Assembly: GCF_003491345.1 (NCBI RefSeq)
Contig: NZ_CP025512.1
Location: 1,426,001 to 1,490,000 of the forward strand
Origin: Neorhizobium sp. SOG26
Lineage (GTDB): Bacteria; Pseudomonadota; Alphaproteobacteria; Rhizobiales; Rhizobiaceae
Direction: 5' to 3'
Length of the DNA stretch: 64,000 nucleotides
Below the pieces are notes generated by a model, which was given only the letters and a program-made list of their open reading frames with translations, did not search any database and was not told where the DNA came from. Below, in pieces: positions 1 to 8,410 of this stretch (its first letter is position 1; each line of letters opens with the position of its first letter). Made by a program: the position numbers and the translations under genes.

Positions 1-760
1 TTTCCGCCAGGACCAGAAGGTCTTCGGTGCTACGGCTGCCGGGCTGGATAGCGGAGATGCGATCGACCTCGCGGCGCATGTTGGCGACCGGCAGCGGCGA
101 GGCGGCCATGAAGCCGAAGGCGTTGCGGGGAGCCAGGAAATACAGCATCTGCTCGCGGTCGTCGGAGTCGACGATGACGATCTTGCGAGGCGCCTGGCCG
201 ATCGATGCGACCGCCCCCTCGCCCTGGCGCACATCAACGCTGCCCTGCGGATTGCTGAACTGCACCAGCCCTTCAAGCACGGTCAGCGAGGTCTGGCTGC
301 CCTTCACGGTCATCGTCCAGTCCGTGCCACGGATGGCGGCGGCAGCGGCCGGCGTCTGCACCTGCACGCCTGGACCACCTCGTTCTGCACGCGCCCAGAT
401 CGTTCCAGATTGCAGTTGCAGCACGGTGTCGGCACTGGTGCCTGCAGTAATTTGCTTCACGACAAGCGTCGAATTGCGCCCAAGCCGCACCTGGGTGCGG
501 TCGGAGAACAGGATCGCCAACTGCCCGGTTTCATTGGTGCGCAGCACGTCGCCGGTCAGGAGATCCTGCTTCAGATCCACAAAACGCCAGTTCGAGACGT
601 CAATGAAGCGGACTTCCTCGCCAGCCTTGCGCGCGATGACGGCACCGGCCGCAGGTCCGCTCCGCGCCACTGGCTCCGCGAATGCAGTCACGGAAAGTCC
701 GGCGACGACCGCCGGCAACGCAACGGCCGCAAGTAATAATCGATTGAATGTCCCCAGCAT
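1..760 (-). CDS. FecR-domain secreted protein, C-terminus beyond left edge
   Basis: Only the first 253 codons are present; the frame is open to base 1. The N-terminus is a classical Sec signal peptide (residues 1 to about 28, cleavage near AFA-EP). A FecR-type domain follows (about 65-185), with RTQVRLG at 88-94, GTIWAR at 119-124 and IRGTDW at 143-148, typical of periplasmic FecR proteins that are not iron sensors. Longer rhizobial relatives carry C-terminal repeats; that part is not visible. The ATG at 760 has no strong Shine-Dalgarno sequence, so the start is moderately certain. The gene is divergent from the membrane protein at 875, with 114 bases between them. Function unknown; possibly a periplasmic sensor or scaffold. 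Confidence 0.85.
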   Translation of the reverse strand, partial: MLGTFNRLLLAAVALPAVVAGLSVTAFAEPVARSGPAAGAVIARKAGEEVRFIDVSNWRFVDLKQDLLTGDVLRTNETGQLAILFSDRTQVRLGRNSTLVVKQITAGTSADTVLQLQSGTIWARAERGGPGVQVQTPAAAAAIRGTDWTMTVKGSQTSLTVLEGLVQFSNPQGSVDVRQGEGAVASIGQAPRKIVIVDSDDREQMLYFLAPRNAFGFMAASPLPVANMRREVDRISAIQPGSRSTEDLLVLAE

Positions 761-874
761 GCGCAACCAGTGGCTACTTACTTGCGAACTGTCAAGATAG
801 CCTAAACCGCCGCTACTTGCTTTCTAAGTAGACTGTATTAACAGAGTTACAGTGAGATAAAGGGGAATATTCAC
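761..874. promoter_or_regulatory. Divergent promoter region with CTACTT repeats
   Basis: This AT-richer gap separates the FecR gene from the PycTM-like gene. CTACTT occurs at 774-779 and again at 813-818; the second copy forms an inverted repeat with AAGTAG at 826-831 (7-base spacer). A purine-rich AAAGGGG at 859-865 is the likely ribosome binding site for the GTG start at 875. The repeats are seen directly; an operator role is inference. Confidence 0.4.
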
Positions 875-1426
875 GTGAGTGACTTTGAAACTGCACCGAC
901 TGAGATGCTCGAAATGCCGATGGCGACGGGCGAGATAACCGAGGAATATATCAACCATATCCGTAAGATAAACGACATCTATTACGATCAGATCAAGATA
1001 TCTGACCAGAAGGCAGCCTACATCTTTACTTTCATGCTTGCCTTTCTGGTGTCGTCGTCGGAAGGTCGCGGCGTCTTTAGCTGGATCCGGTACACGCAGG
1101 GAGACTGGCCACAGATTTTCGTCTCGGCCGCGCTCGCGCTTGCTTCTGTCGCCTCGATTCTGTGCGCCATCCTCGTGGTCCTGCCGCGCCGCGTCGACAA
1201 GTCCACCTCGCTGTTCTGGGGCACCTGGCCGATGCACCGGCCACTGTTCGAGCAGGCCGCGCGGCACAGCGACGTCAGCTATCTGTTCAACCAGTACCTC
1301 GACAATGCCGACGTGCTCTCGCTCATCGCGCGGCAGAAATACAAGTTCGTCTCCTATGCCTTCCGTGGCCTGATGTTGACGGTCATGGCTTATGTGCTGC
1401 TTTTGATTGTCACGCAGGGGCAGTGA
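875..1426 (+). CDS. Pycsar-effector-like (PycTM) three-helix membrane protein
   Basis: 183 residues starting at GTG 875 with AAAGGGG upstream. The acidic N-terminal segment (1-30) leads into an amphipathic helix with SDQKA at 43-47. Hydrophobic segments lie at about 48-61, 80-103 and 161-179, and LPRR follows the second. The layout (soluble helix with D-x-K-A entering a membrane helix, a helix ending in PRR, a cytoplasmic helical linker, a final helix) matches the DUF5706/PycTM family. Characterised members are membrane-disrupting effectors gated by cyclic nucleotides from a partner cyclase. No cyclase gene is visible in the window; the partner could lie beyond the left edge, past the FecR gene. 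The family call is by pattern recognition, and a defence role here is inference. Confidence 0.65.
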   Translation: MSDFETAPTEMLEMPMATGEITEEYINHIRKINDIYYDQIKISDQKAAYIFTFMLAFLVSSSEGRGVFSWIRYTQGDWPQIFVSAALALASVASILCAILVVLPRRVDKSTSLFWGTWPMHRPLFEQAARHSDVSYLFNQYLDNADVLSLIARQKYKFVSYAFRGLMLTVMAYVLLLIVTQGQ

Positions 1427-1492
1427 GCGCTAGAGGATCACATCCTGCCCAGTCGGCTGGCGCAGGCATCACAGTCCCTGGGATTATCCGTC

Positions 1493-1840
1493 ATGTCTTT
1501 GTCTTCCGTCCCCTTCGTCACGATCGGGCTTCTGATCCTGTCCAACGTCTTCATGACCTTTGCCTGGTATGGGCACCTGAAGTTCGAGAACAAGCCGCTC
1601 TACCTGGTGATCCTGGTTAGCTGGGGTATCGCGTTGTTTGAGTATTGTGCGCAGGTTCCGGCGAACCGGATCGGCTACGGGTATTTCAACGCCGCACAAC
1701 TGAAGACCATCCAGGAAATCATCACCCTTTCGGTCTTCGTCATCTTCTCGGTCTTTTATCTCGGCGAAGCGATCAGCTGGAAGCAGATCATCGGGTTTGC
1801 GTTCATCGCGCTTGGGGCCTTCTTCATCTTCACAAAGTAG
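1493..1840 (+). CDS. DUF486 (DMT-like) small membrane protein
   Basis: 115 residues with four predicted membrane helices (about 8-26, 36-52, 72-90 and 95-113). YGHLKFENKPL after helix 1 and EYCAQVPANRIG before helix 3 are characteristic of the DUF486 family, which resembles half of a drug/metabolite transporter. Such four-helix proteins usually act as dimers in the inner membrane; no substrate is established. ATG at 1493 gives the full family length. It lies 66 bases after the PycTM-like gene and 53 bases before the DUF72 gene, so co-transcription is possible but not shown. Confidence 0.85.
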   Translation: MSLSSVPFVTIGLLILSNVFMTFAWYGHLKFENKPLYLVILVSWGIALFEYCAQVPANRIGYGYFNAAQLKTIQEIITLSVFVIFSVFYLGEAISWKQIIGFAFIALGAFFIFTK

Positions 1841-1893
1841 GCCGACGGAACTTCATCTGCTCCATCCTGTTCACCCGGCAATGGAGGTGCAGG

Positions 1894-2799
1894 ATGAAGC
1901 AGCGTATCGGTGATGTCCGCATCGGGATCTCCGGCTGGACCTACAAGCCGTGGCGTGGTGTCTTTTATCCAAAGGGTCTGCCGCAAAGGCAGGAGCTGAG
2001 CTTTGCGGCCAACAGCTTCCGCTCCATCGAGATCAACGGCACCTTCTACGGCCTGCAGCGTCCGGAGAGCTTCGCTGCCTGGCATGCCGCTACGCCGGAT
2101 GATTTTATCTTCGCCATCAAAGGCCCGCGCTTCATCACCCATATGAAGCGCCTCATCGATGTGGAAACCCCGTTGGCGAATTTCCTCGCCTCCGGCGTTC
2201 TGCGCCTCGAACAGAAGCTTGGCCCCATCTTGTGGCAGTTTCCGCCGCAGATGAAGTTTGACCCGGCACGGTTTGAAACCTTTCTGCAGTTACTCCCGCG
2301 CGACACGGAGCAGGCACTGCAGTTGGCTTCTCAGCACGATGCTCGGCTGAACGGCCGCTCCCACCTCGAGATCGACAGGCAGCGTCCGATGCGTCACGCC
2401 TTCGAGATCCGCCATGACAGTTTCCGTTCGCAGGCGTTCATCGACCTTCTGCGCCAGTACCACGTGGGCTTGGTTGTGGCCGATACGGTCGACTGGCCCC
2501 TGCTCATGGATATCACCGCCGACTTCATCTACTGCCGCCTGCACGGGTCCGAGCAACTGTATGTCAGCGGCTACGATGATGCCGCCCTCGATCACTGGGC
2601 GCAACTGATCGGCGAATGGCGGCGCGGCAAGGATCCACAGTCCGCGCCAAGGGTGGGACCACCGTCGCCGCCGCAGATGCGCGGGCTGGATGTCTATGTG
2701 TACTTCGACAACGACGCGAAGGTGCGGGCACCATTCGATGCAGCAGCCCTTGCCGCAAAGCTCGGCGAGATAGCCGAACCGCAGGTCGAACGAGCATAA
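1894..2799 (+). CDS. DUF72 (YecE-like) TIM-barrel protein
   Basis: 301 residues. ATG 1894 is chosen because GGAGG at 1883-1887 sits at good spacing and the family's first strand (RIGISGWTYKPWRGVFYPKG) begins just after it. The same frame is open further upstream, but that stretch overlaps the DUF486 gene and is not YecE-like. Family motifs visible: FRSIEINGTFYGLQ near residue 50, the FKGPRFITH-like segment IKGPRFITHMKRL, FEIRHDSF in the middle, and YCRLHGSEQLYVSGY and YVYFDNDAK near the C-terminus. DUF72 proteins have a UvrA/AP-endonuclease-like TIM barrel; their reaction is not established. The gene appears complete. Confidence 0.9.
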   Translation: MKQRIGDVRIGISGWTYKPWRGVFYPKGLPQRQELSFAANSFRSIEINGTFYGLQRPESFAAWHAATPDDFIFAIKGPRFITHMKRLIDVETPLANFLASGVLRLEQKLGPILWQFPPQMKFDPARFETFLQLLPRDTEQALQLASQHDARLNGRSHLEIDRQRPMRHAFEIRHDSFRSQAFIDLLRQYHVGLVVADTVDWPLLMDITADFIYCRLHGSEQLYVSGYDDAALDHWAQLIGEWRRGKDPQSAPRVGPPSPPQMRGLDVYVYFDNDAKVRAPFDAAALAAKLGEIAEPQVERA

Positions 2800-2926
2800 G
2801 CCAGATGTGGACGCGCCCCGGCGGTTTTCATTGCACCCACCTTCATTTCCGCGTCGCTTTGATTTAGAGACAGTGCTCAACCCGCCTCGTTGGGGCGGCT
2901 ATCGCTGTTTGCAAGGTAATTGAACG

Positions 2927-4810
2927 ATGCTTGATTCCCTCCGAAATGCCGCCCGCTCTTGGGTTGCGAAGGCTCTGCTCCTCCTTCTGGTTGCCTCCTT
3001 CGCCATTTGGGGCATTTCAAGCACGGTCTTTACCTCCGGTGGCAACACCGTCATGACGGTTGGCGACCAGCAGGTCTCGCCGGAAGAGTTCCGCCTCGCC
3101 TACCAGCGCCAGATCGCGAGCCTCAGCCGCCAGTTCGGCACCCAGCTGACGCCGGACCAGGCCCGTGCCTTCGGCCTGCAGAACCAGGTGTTCGCGCAGC
3201 TCGCTGCCGGCGCCGCGCTCGATCAGCTTGCTGACGATATGAACCTCGGTCTCTCGGAAGATCGTCTGGCCAATCTCATCGCAGAAGACCCAGCCTTCAA
3301 AGCAACCAACGGCCAGTTTGACCGCAACCTCTTCACCGCGCGCCTGCGAAACGCCGGCATCCGCGAAGACGACTATATCAAGGAACGCAGCAAGGTCGCG
3401 GTGCGCAGCCAGATCGTTGAGGCCGTTTCGGATGGCTTCAAACCGCCGCAGGCGCTTGTTGATGCGCTGAAGCAGTACCGCGATGAAGTGCGCAACGTCG
3501 ACTACGTCCTCCTGACGAACGCGACGATCGATCCGGTCAAGGCGCCGGCTGACGACGTGCTCGCAGCCTGGTTCGAAGGCGTCAAGGGCCGCTACCGCGC
3601 ACCGGAATACCGCACCTTCGCCTATGTGAAGATGCAGCCTGCCGATATCGCTGATGTATCGTCCGTATCGGATGACGAGGTTCGCGCAGAGTACGAAAAG
3701 CGCAAGGACAGCTACAAGACCCACGAGACCCGGACGATCGAACAGCTCCCCTTCCCGAACAAGGAGATGGCAGAGGCTGCGGCGACCCAACTGAAGGAAG
3801 GCAATGTGACCTTCGAACAGCTCGTCAAGGATCAGGGCAAGTCGCCGGAAGACGTGCTGCTCGGCGCCTTCACGCGCGAAACTATGCCTGATCCGACTTT
3901 TGTCGATCCCGCCTTCAAGGTTGCTGCCGCCGGCGGCACGACGTCGGTCGTGGATGGCACCTTTGGCCCGGTCATCCTCCGTGTGACCAACATTCAGCCG
4001 GAAACCACCCGTTCCTTCGAGGACGTGAAGGAAGAGCTGCGCAAGCAGATGTCGCTGGCGTCGGCTTCCCAGGAAGTGCAGGCCGCACATGATCGCTTCG
4101 AGGACTTGCGCAGCAGCGGCACGCCGCTCGAAGACGCGGCCAAGGAAATGAACCTCAAGGCCGTGACCGTCACCAGCGACGCTTCAGGCCGCGACCAGCA
4201 GGAACAGCGGATCGCAGACCTGCCCGCAGCGACCAATCTGGTTGCCGAAGTCTTCCGGACCGAACCCGGCGCCGACACCCTTCCCGTCAGCCTCGGCAAC
4301 GATGGTTATGTCTGGTTCGAAGTCCGCAACATCGTCCCGGAACGTGAACGCCCGCTGACGGAAGTGCGCGAAAAGGTCGTTGCCGACTGGACGGCGGACC
4401 AGCAGCGCCAGGCACTTGCCGCCAAGGCGACTGAGCTGAAGGGTCGCATCGACGGCGGTGAGGAACTCTCCGCCATCGCAACCGAATTCGGTCTTGCTGT
4501 GGAAACGAAGCAGGGCCTGCGCCGTGGCGCCGAAGACGCCATCTTCGGCAACGAAGCGATCACGGCGGCCTTCAGCGGTCCGGTCAACACCACCGCTAGC
4601 GCGCTGGGCGCCGATGGCGAAAGCCGGCTTCTCCTGAAGGTCACGGCCGTGGATCAGGCGACCTCCGACGCCCTGTCCAGCGACCAGCAGCTTCAGCAGA
4701 TGGCGGAATCGGCAGGCGACGACATGCTGGACCAGATGGTCAATAGTCTGAAGGATAGCTACGGCGTGTCGGTCAACCAGAGTGTGGCCGATCAGGTCGT
4801 GCTTCAGTAG
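2927..4810 (+). CDS. ppiD: PpiD-like membrane-anchored peptidyl-prolyl isomerase
   Basis: 627 residues, the normal length for PpiD. A single N-terminal membrane anchor (about 15-35) is followed by a SurA_N-like chaperone domain (about 40-190), a parvulin-type PPIase region (about 260-365) and a C-terminal second SurA-like part. It is expected to face the periplasm and help outer-membrane or secreted proteins fold as they leave the Sec translocon. ATG 2927 lies after a 127-base gap that probably holds the operon promoter. trpD starts 12 bases after its stop, so it heads the ppiD-trpD-trpC-moaC-moeA run seen in Rhizobiaceae. Nothing looks truncated. Confidence 0.93.
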   Translation: MLDSLRNAARSWVAKALLLLLVASFAIWGISSTVFTSGGNTVMTVGDQQVSPEEFRLAYQRQIASLSRQFGTQLTPDQARAFGLQNQVFAQLAAGAALDQLADDMNLGLSEDRLANLIAEDPAFKATNGQFDRNLFTARLRNAGIREDDYIKERSKVAVRSQIVEAVSDGFKPPQALVDALKQYRDEVRNVDYVLLTNATIDPVKAPADDVLAAWFEGVKGRYRAPEYRTFAYVKMQPADIADVSSVSDDEVRAEYEKRKDSYKTHETRTIEQLPFPNKEMAEAAATQLKEGNVTFEQLVKDQGKSPEDVLLGAFTRETMPDPTFVDPAFKVAAAGGTTSVVDGTFGPVILRVTNIQPETTRSFEDVKEELRKQMSLASASQEVQAAHDRFEDLRSSGTPLEDAAKEMNLKAVTVTSDASGRDQQEQRIADLPAATNLVAEVFRTEPGADTLPVSLGNDGYVWFEVRNIVPERERPLTEVREKVVADWTADQQRQALAAKATELKGRIDGGEELSAIATEFGLAVETKQGLRRGAEDAIFGNEAITAAFSGPVNTTASALGADGESRLLLKVTAVDQATSDALSSDQQLQQMAESAGDDMLDQMVNSLKDSYGVSVNQSVADQVVLQ

Positions 4811-4822
4811 CGGGAGCGGCGA

Positions 4823-5839
4823 ATGGCAGACCTGAAACCGCTCATAGCAAGGGTCGCGAACGGCGAAAGTCTGTCGCGCGAAGAGGCACAAGCCGCCTTC
4901 GATATCCTGATGTCGGGCGAAGCAACGCCATCGCAGATCGGTGGCTTCCTGATGGCCCTGCGGGTACGCGGCGAAACAGTCGCGGAACTGACCGGTGCTG
5001 TCGCCACCATGCGCGCGAAGATGTTGCCCGTTGAAGCGCCGGTCGATGCCATCGACATCGTCGGCACCGGCGGCGACGGGCTCGGCACCTACAATATCTC
5101 GACGCTCGCTTCGTTGATCGTCGCAGGCTGCAAGGTTCCGGTTGCCAAGCATGGCAACCGGGCGCTGAGCTCCAAATCCGGGACCGCGGACACACTGTCG
5201 GTGCTCGGCGTCAACCTGGAGATCGGCCCGCAACTGATCTCGCGCTGCATTCGCGAAGCCGGCATCGGCTTCATGTTTGCCTCAATGCACCATGCCGCCA
5301 TGCGCCATGTCGGCCCAAGCCGCGTCGAACTCGGCACGCGCACGATCTTTAATCTGCTCGGACCTCTTTCGAACCCGGCCGGCGCTAAGCGACAGTTGCT
5401 CGGCGTCTTCTCGCCACGGTGGCTGGAGCCGATCGCCGAGGTATTGCGCGATCTTGGTTCGGAGAACGTCTGGGTCGTCCACGGCGACGGCATGGATGAA
5501 ATCACCACGACCGGCATCACCCAGGTAACTGCGCTCGAAAATGGCCGCATCCGCTCCTTCGAGCTGACACCGATGGATTTTGGCGTACAGGCCGCGTCGA
5601 TGGAGGAACTCAAGGGTGGCGACGGAACGGCCAATGCCGCCGCACTGCGGGCCGTCCTTGCTGGTGCCCGCAATGCCTATCGCGACATTTCGCTTTGCAA
5701 CGCCGCGGCTTCGCTCGTGGTCGCCGGCAAGGCGGAAACCATTATGGACGGAATGACTCTCGCAGCGCAGTCCCTCGACAGCGGCCAGGCGGCCGCTGCG
5801 CTGGATCGCCTCGTGGCCGTCTCCAATGACAGGGACTGA
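4823..5839 (+). CDS. trpD: Anthranilate phosphoribosyltransferase
   Basis: 338 residues, full family length. It transfers the phosphoribosyl group of PRPP to anthranilate, the second step of tryptophan synthesis, in the cytoplasm. The PRPP loop IVGTGGDG ends at residue 86, and [12 protein letters not shown] at 109-120 binds PRPP and anthranilate. [15 protein letters not shown] [15 protein letters not shown] and [11 protein letters not shown] are also family signatures. The stop codon lies 4 bases before the trpC ATG, so the two are translationally close. trpE/G is not in this window, as expected for rhizobia where trpE(G) is elsewhere. Confidence 0.97.
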   Translation: MADLKPLIARVANGESLSREEAQAAFDILMSGEATPSQIGGFLMALRVRGETVAELTGAVATMRAKMLPVEAPVDAIDIVGTGGDGLGTYNISTLASLIVAGCKVPVAKHGNRALSSKSGTADTLSVLGVNLEIGPQLISRCIREAGIGFMFASMHHAAMRHVGPSRVELGTRTIFNLLGPLSNPAGAKRQLLGVFSPRWLEPIAEVLRDLGSENVWVVHGDGMDEITTTGITQVTALENGRIRSFELTPMDFGVQAASMEELKGGDGTANAAALRAVLAGARNAYRDISLCNAAASLVVAGKAETIMDGMTLAAQSLDSGQAAAALDRLVAVSNDRD

Positions 5840-5843
5840 GCGG

Positions 5844-6659
5844 ATGGCGGACATCCTCAAGAAGATCGAAGCCTACAAGCGCGAGGAGATCGCAGCCGCC
5901 AAGGCGAGTGTGCCGCTTTCAGAACTCAAGGCACGGATTGCCGATCAGCCGGCACCGCGCGGTTTTCGCCGTGCGCTGGAAGGCAGGAAACAGGCCGGCA
6001 AGTTTGGCCTGATCGCCGAAATCAAGAAGGCGAGCCCATCCAAGGGCCTGATCCGTCCGGATTTCGATCCGCCGGCGCTGGCCGCGGCTTATGAAGCGGG
6101 CGGTGCCGCATGTCTGTCGGTGCTCACCGACACCCCAAGCTTTCAGGGCGCGCCTGAATTCCTGACAGCCGCCCGTACCGCCTGCTCGCTACCGGCGCTA
6201 CGCAAGGACTTCATGTTCGAGCCGTACCAGGTTTACGAAGCACGCGCCTGGGGCGCTGATTGCATCCTGGTCATCATGGCATCCCTGTCAGACGACGAGG
6301 CACTTAGCCTCATCGAGACCACGGCGGAACTCGGCATGGACGCGCTCATCGAAGTCCATGACGAAGAAGAGACTGAACGCGCGTTGAAGCTGCCGGACTC
6401 GATGATCGGCATCAACAACCGCAACCTGCGCACCTTCGAACTCAACCTCGAAACCAGCGAACGGCTGGCGCCCATGGTGCCCGCCGGCCGTCTCCTTGTC
6501 GGTGAAAGCGGCATCTTCACGCATGCAGACTGCCTGCGGCTGAAGAAGGTCGGCATCGAAACCTTCCTCGTTGGCGAAAGCCTGATGCGCCAGGACGACG
6601 TGGCCGCTGCCACCCGCCTGCTGCTGGAAGGTGCTCCCGCGAGCGCGGCGGCGGAATAG
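5844..6659 (+). CDS. trpC: Indole-3-glycerol phosphate synthase
   Basis: 271 residues. It closes the ring of carboxyphenylaminodeoxyribulose phosphate to indole-3-glycerol phosphate. ATG 5844 is preferred over an in-frame ATG at 5826 because the latter lies inside trpD, and AGGGA at 5831-5835 is well spaced for 5844. Catalytic signatures: [12 protein letters not shown] at 57-68 (two Lys), [21 protein letters not shown] and VGESGI. The stop TAG is followed directly by the moaC ATG. It is a monofunctional enzyme, not fused to TrpF. Confidence 0.97.
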   Translation: MADILKKIEAYKREEIAAAKASVPLSELKARIADQPAPRGFRRALEGRKQAGKFGLIAEIKKASPSKGLIRPDFDPPALAAAYEAGGAACLSVLTDTPSFQGAPEFLTAARTACSLPALRKDFMFEPYQVYEARAWGADCILVIMASLSDDEALSLIETTAELGMDALIEVHDEEETERALKLPDSMIGINNRNLRTFELNLETSERLAPMVPAGRLLVGESGIFTHADCLRLKKVGIETFLVGESLMRQDDVAAATRLLLEGAPASAAAE

Positions 6660-7139
6660 ATGGCGGAGCTCTCCCATCTCGGCGCCTCGGGTGAGGCGAA
6701 CATGGTTGATGTCGGCGACAAGGCCGACACCAGTCGTTCGGCAACGGCCGAAGGTTTCGTCCGGATGCGGCCAGAGACGCTCGCGCTGATCCGCGAGGGG
6801 AATGCCAAGAAAGGCGACGTGATCGGCACCGCGCGGCTTGCCGGCATCATGGCGGCCAAGAAGACGTCGGATCTCATCCCGCTCTGTCATCCGCTGATGC
6901 TGACCAAAGTTGCCGTGGAGATCGCCGAGGATGGGGCGCTTCCGGGTCTGCGTGTGACCGCCATCGCAAAACTCTCAGGCAAGACAGGCGTGGAGATGGA
7001 AGCGCTGACCGCCGTCTCCGTCGCCTGCCTGACGATCTACGACATGGCGAAAGCCGCGGACAAGGCCATGGAGATCGGCGGCATCCGCCTGCGTGAAAAG
7101 ACCGGCGGCAAATCCGGAACCTACCGGCTCGAGGACTGA
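6660..7139 (+). CDS. moaC: Cyclic pyranopterin monophosphate synthase
   Basis: 159 residues, typical length. With MoaA it converts GTP to cyclic pyranopterin monophosphate, the first step of molybdenum cofactor synthesis. Visible motifs: [11 protein letters not shown] at 11-21, LIPLCHPL at 72-79 and [13 protein letters not shown] at 108-120, which contain the conserved active-site residues. The ATG directly abuts the trpC stop with no spacer, so translation probably relies on coupling. moeA begins 3 bases downstream, giving a two-gene Mo-cofactor unit inside the trp run. Confidence 0.96.
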   Translation: MAELSHLGASGEANMVDVGDKADTSRSATAEGFVRMRPETLALIREGNAKKGDVIGTARLAGIMAAKKTSDLIPLCHPLMLTKVAVEIAEDGALPGLRVTAIAKLSGKTGVEMEALTAVSVACLTIYDMAKAADKAMEIGGIRLREKTGGKSGTYRLED

Positions 7140-7142
7140 ACC

Positions 7143-8369
7143 ATGGCGCTCCTCCCCGTTCCAGACGCGAAGGCCCGGCTGCTTGATCGGGCACGGCCCC
7201 TGGAGCGGACAGAGGTCATCCCTCTCACCGAGGCCAAGGGTCGCGTTCTTGCCGTCGATCTTGCAGCCAGGCTCACCCAGCCGCCGTTTCATGCGTCTGC
7301 CATGGATGGTTATGCCTTGCGTGCCACCGATGCCCCGGAGATTGGTTCCGAACTGGCGGTTATCGGCACGGCGTCCGCCGGACACGCCTTTGATGGCGTG
7401 GTTGGAGAAAAACAGGCGGTACGGATTTTCACCGGCGCACCGCTGCCGGAGGGCGCGGACTCGATCCTCATCCAGGAAGATGCCGAGGTGCTCGACGGCG
7501 GCCGCATCCGCACCAGGTTCGAGGTGACCATTGGGCGCCACGTGCGGCCGCGCGGCCAGGATTTCGCCGAGGGCGACGTCGTCCTGCCGGCGGGAACCGT
7601 GATGGACTTTGCGCACATGACGGTTGCCGCCGCCATGAACCACCCGACGCTTTCCGTCTACCGTCGCCCGCGTGTCGCTGTTCTCGCCACTGGCGACGAA
7701 CTCCTGCCGCCGGGAGCCAACCCCGGCCCGTCGCAGATCATTGCCTCCAACACGTTCGGCATCTCCGCGCTTGTTCGCGACAATGGCGGCGAGATTGTCG
7801 ACCTTGGCATTGTGAAGGATCGGCAGGAAGACATCGCGGCCGCAATCGACAAGGCGCGTGCCGCCGGCGTTGATGTGCTCGTCACGCTGGGCGGAGCCTC
7901 GGTTGGTGACCACGACCTTGTACAGGCAACACTGAAATCCGCCGGCATGGAACTCGATTTCTGGCGCATCGCGATGCGCCCCGGCAAGCCGCTGATGGTT
8001 GGTTCCTTAGGCGACATGCATGTGCTGGGCCTGCCTGGCAATCCGGTCGCAAGCCTCGTGACGGGCATGCTGTTCCTGGAACCACTGGTGCGCCAGCTCG
8101 CCCGGTGGCCGGAGCGGCAGAGGCTCGTCTCCGGCCTCACTGCCAATCGGCTCTCCGCCAACGACCAGCGGCAGGATTACCTGCGAGCCAAACTTCGGCG
8201 CGATGAAGCTGGCGCTCTTGTCGCAGAAGTCTTCAACAAGCAGGATTCCTCGATGATGAAGATCTTTTCGCAGGCTGACGCGTTGATCGTCCGACCGCCG
8301 CATGCACCGGAGCTGCCGGCCGGTGCGCCCTGCCAGCTGCTGCTGATTCGGCCCTTCATTCAAACCTGA
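7143..8369 (+). CDS. moeA: Molybdopterin molybdenumtransferase
   Basis: 408 residues, usual length for MoeA. It inserts molybdate into adenylated molybdopterin. Seen in order: the N-terminal FHASAMDGYALR segment (about 49-60), the linker domain, the MogA-like core with VLVTLGGASVGDHDLV, and the GLPGNPVAS loop, then the C-terminal beta-barrel domain. It starts 3 bases after moaC. The run appears to end here: a 41-base gap separates it from the photolyase. Confidence 0.96.
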   Translation: MALLPVPDAKARLLDRARPLERTEVIPLTEAKGRVLAVDLAARLTQPPFHASAMDGYALRATDAPEIGSELAVIGTASAGHAFDGVVGEKQAVRIFTGAPLPEGADSILIQEDAEVLDGGRIRTRFEVTIGRHVRPRGQDFAEGDVVLPAGTVMDFAHMTVAAAMNHPTLSVYRRPRVAVLATGDELLPPGANPGPSQIIASNTFGISALVRDNGGEIVDLGIVKDRQEDIAAAIDKARAAGVDVLVTLGGASVGDHDLVQATLKSAGMELDFWRIAMRPGKPLMVGSLGDMHVLGLPGNPVASLVTGMLFLEPLVRQLARWPERQRLVSGLTANRLSANDQRQDYLRAKLRRDEAGALVAEVFNKQDSSMMKIFSQADALIVRPPHAPELPAGAPCQLLLIRPFIQT

Positions 8370-8410
8370 CCGCACCGGACAGCGATCCAGTCGACCAGTG
8401 GAGTTGCCGC

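Noticed and set aside
1645-1893. Longer N-terminus for the DUF72 protein
   Set aside because: It overlaps the DUF486 gene in another frame, and GGAGG supports ATG 1894.
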